6,861 nucleotides of DNA. Source: COE1 sp963596435 (GTDB lineage Bacteria; Bacillota; Clostridia; Lachnospirales; Lachnospiraceae). The notes under the pieces were generated by a model, which saw only the letters and a list, made by a program, of their open reading frames with translations, was not told where the DNA came from and did not search any database. Below, piece after piece: positions 6,079 through 6,861 of the stretch. The stretch lies in the NCBI GenBank assembly GCA_963596435.1, contig CAVBMG010000127.1:1-6861 (forward strand), written 5' to 3'. The stretch's first letter is position 1; each line of letters begins with the position of its first letter. A program made the translations under genes and the position numbers.

Positions 6079-6104
6079 GATACAAAATAAAGCTTGAAGG
6101 TGAT
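6060..6104 (+). promoter_or_regulatory. 14-bp inverted repeat spanning the -10 box and covering the HxlR Shine-Dalgarno
   Basis: ATCACCTTCAGGCT (6060-6073) and AGCTTGAAGGTGAT (6091-6104) are complementary at 13 of 14 positions, the exception being a G-U pair. The TATAAT box lies at the loop. The right arm contains GAAGGTGA, the ribosome binding site. RNA from the local promoter has only the right arm, while RNA reading through from the flavoprotein gene would form the full hairpin. That hairpin hides the site and, being followed by TTTT (6104-6107), could also work as a weak terminator. It may alternatively be a DNA operator. Confidence 0.6.
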
Positions 6105-6109
6105 TTTAT

Positions 6110-6493
6110 ATGGCAAAATATAAGAAAAAATTAGATGATGATATTCGATGTCCGCTTGAATACGGACTTGCAATGTTTGGCGGCAAATGGAAATCCCGCA
6201 TTATATGTGTATTGTCAGCAAATAAAAGGCTACGCTACAGCGAAATCCGTAGGGAAATGTATAATATAACAGATGCCGTTCTCGCGGCAACATTAAAAGA
6301 TCTGATAGAAGATGGCATCATTGACCGGAAGTCTTATGACGAAATCCCACCAAAAGTAGAATATTCCCTGACGCAAAAAGGAAAATCAGTTGTTCCTATT
6401 TTGCAGAGTATCTGTCAGTGGTCGGATATCTTCTATAAAGAAGATAGTGAAAATGAAATGGTGCAGTGTCAAAAATGCGATTATCATAGATAG
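6110..6493 (+). CDS. HxlR family (DUF24) winged-helix transcriptional regulator
   Basis: This 127-residue protein is slightly longer than typical HxlR members (about 105-120). CPLEYGLAMFGGKWKSRII at 14-32 is the hallmark, with the N-terminal Cys14 at the position of the redox-sensing cysteine of YodB and HypR. The winged helix follows: RLRYSEIRREM at 40-50, the recognition region ITDAVLAATLKDLIEDGIIDR at 53-73, and a wing with PPKVEYSLTQKG at 80-91. A C-terminal tail ends in CQKCDYHR, placing Cys120 and Cys123 as a CxxC pair; Cys33 and Cys102 are also present. HxlR proteins bind DNA as dimers and often sense quinones, aldehydes or disulfide stress. GAAGGTGA at 6096-6103, 6 nt before the ATG, sets the start. 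The promoter shares its 26-bp element with the MATE gene, so it probably controls both. A strong terminator follows about 150 bp downstream. Confidence 0.95.
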   Translation: MAKYKKKLDDDIRCPLEYGLAMFGGKWKSRIICVLSANKRLRYSEIRREMYNITDAVLAATLKDLIEDGIIDRKSYDEIPPKVEYSLTQKGKSVVPILQSICQWSDIFYKEDSENEMVQCQKCDYHR

Positions 6494-6501
6494 GAGACGT
6501 T

Positions 6502-6561
6502 ATGCTTAGATATACAGAAGAAAAGATACATTTCGTTTACCATATGAGCATCTCGCATTAA
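6502..6561 (+). pseudogene. 19-codon frame, possible remnant of a following gene
   Basis: AGGAGA at 6492-6497, overlapping the HxlR stop codon, precedes an ATG at 6502 that opens the 19-residue frame MLRYTEEKIHFVYHMSISH. Another frame over the same bases continues as DTFRLPYEHLALRKKS and stops at about 6605, so a single frameshift near 6525 would join them into a longer protein. This looks like the start of a decayed downstream gene or a small translationally coupled peptide. I recognise no family. Confidence 0.25.
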
Positions 6562-6636
6562 GAAAAAAATCATGTTTTTCTTCATCAGTTGCCAAAATGG
6601 ATTTATAATAGCTGTTTCATAATACCAGCATTTTAT

Positions 6637-6675
6637 TGCCCAGATTAGATTTAGGAGTCTGATCTGGGCATTTTT
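6637..6675 (+). terminator. Strong intrinsic terminator of the HxlR transcript
   Basis: TGCCCAGATTAGA (6637-6649) pairs with TCTGATCTGGGCA (6658-6670) over 13 positions with one G-U pair and an 8-nt loop. It is followed directly by TTTTT (6671-6675). The GC-rich base of the stem and the T-tract make this a textbook rho-independent terminator on the plus strand. No equivalent T-run exists in the minus direction. Confidence 0.92.
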
Positions 6676-6711
6676 GTGTATATAATAAGCAATTCCATTT
6701 AATTAAGTGAT

Positions 6712-6791
6712 AAAAACGGGGCAAAATGCATATAATAAAGTTAAAAAACGGGGCAAAATGTTATAATATATATTGAAAAAACGGGGCAAAA
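6712..6791 (+). repeat. Three direct repeats of AAAAACGGGGCAAAA at 32-33 bp period
   Basis: Copies start at 6712, 6744 and 6777, so the period is 32 and 33 bp, about three helical turns. Copies 1 and 2 read AAAAACGGGGCAAAATG and are each followed within 1-2 bases by TATAATA (6731-6737 and 6762-6768). Copy 3 lacks the TG and the TATAATA. The GGGG cores stand out in very AT-rich DNA. Same-face repeats like this suit several binding sites for one protein. Sub-terminal transposase sites of IS21-like or Tn7-like elements are the best guess, iterons an alternative. The array lies just after a terminator and before the window edge, so any transposase gene would be outside. Confidence 0.6.
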
Positions 6792-6861
6792 AAGATATTA
6801 TTAAGAAGGAGCATTCCTGTTATGTAACAAATAACCGGTTTGCAAAAAATGAGTGCCACCC
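6792..6861. other. Right edge, no gene assigned
   Basis: AAGAAGGAG (6803-6811) is a strong ribosome binding site, but the ATG 10 nt later (6822) is followed at once by TAA. A frame opening at TTG 6773 stays open to the window end without its own binding site. An ATG at 6849 is 37 nt from the binding site. A gene may begin here and continue beyond the window, but its start cannot be fixed. Confidence 0.3.

Noticed and set aside
6560..6582. AAGAAAAA...TTTTTCTT inverted repeat as a terminator
   Set aside because: An 8-bp stem made almost entirely of A-T pairs is too weak, and a far better terminator lies at 6637-6675.
6712..6791. CRISPR array
   Set aside because: Three copies with a core of only 15-17 bp and similar AT-rich spacers containing TATAATA do not fit CRISPR repeats with unrelated spacers.

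Overview
The window is AT-rich DNA, roughly 36-38% GC by eye, with strong AGGAGG-type ribosome binding sites and sigma-A-like promoters. Gene content and protein style point to a low-GC Firmicute, most likely a gut Clostridia/Lachnospiraceae member. That placement is inferred from style, not from a marker gene.

Layout. (1) Bases 1-1567 on the minus strand encode nearly all of an ABC exporter half-transporter, with membrane domain followed by nucleotide-binding domain; its C-terminus runs off the left edge. (2) Bases 1568-1875 form a divergent regulatory region. It holds a possible 13-codon leader peptide and mutually exclusive RNA pairings upstream of the ABC gene, an 18-bp dyad, and a perfect-consensus promoter (TTGACA, 17 bp, TATAAT) with a 33-bp dyad for the rightward genes. 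(3) Bases 1876-4010 hold a rightward pair: an AAA-type ATPase of the archaeal-ATPase/DUF234 architecture and a peptidase S51 (PepE-like) protein, 38 bp apart. (4) Bases 4011-6493 hold three rightward genes, each with its own upstream region: a MATE efflux pump, a small FMN-binding split-barrel (PNPOx-like) protein, and an HxlR-family regulator. (5) Bases 6494-6861 hold a short possible gene remnant, a strong intrinsic terminator, and three direct repeats of an AAAAACGGGGCAAAA core that may be the edge of a mobile element.

How the genes may work together. The MATE and HxlR genes share a 26-bp promoter element (25/26 identical) at exactly the same distance from a TATAAT box. In both, an inverted repeat spans the -10 box and its right arm covers the Shine-Dalgarno sequence. 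A weaker relative of the element lies upstream of the flavoprotein gene. The simplest reading is a small regulon in which the HxlR protein senses an electrophile, quinone, drug or redox signal and controls itself, the MATE pump and perhaps the flavoprotein. The duplicated element and matching geometry are seen directly; the regulator-operator link is inferred.

The best candidates for undescribed biology are this dual promoter architecture (operator plus a hairpin that should silence only read-through mRNA), the possible attenuator before the ABC exporter, the ATPase/DUF234-peptidase pair, and the CGGGG repeat array at the right edge.
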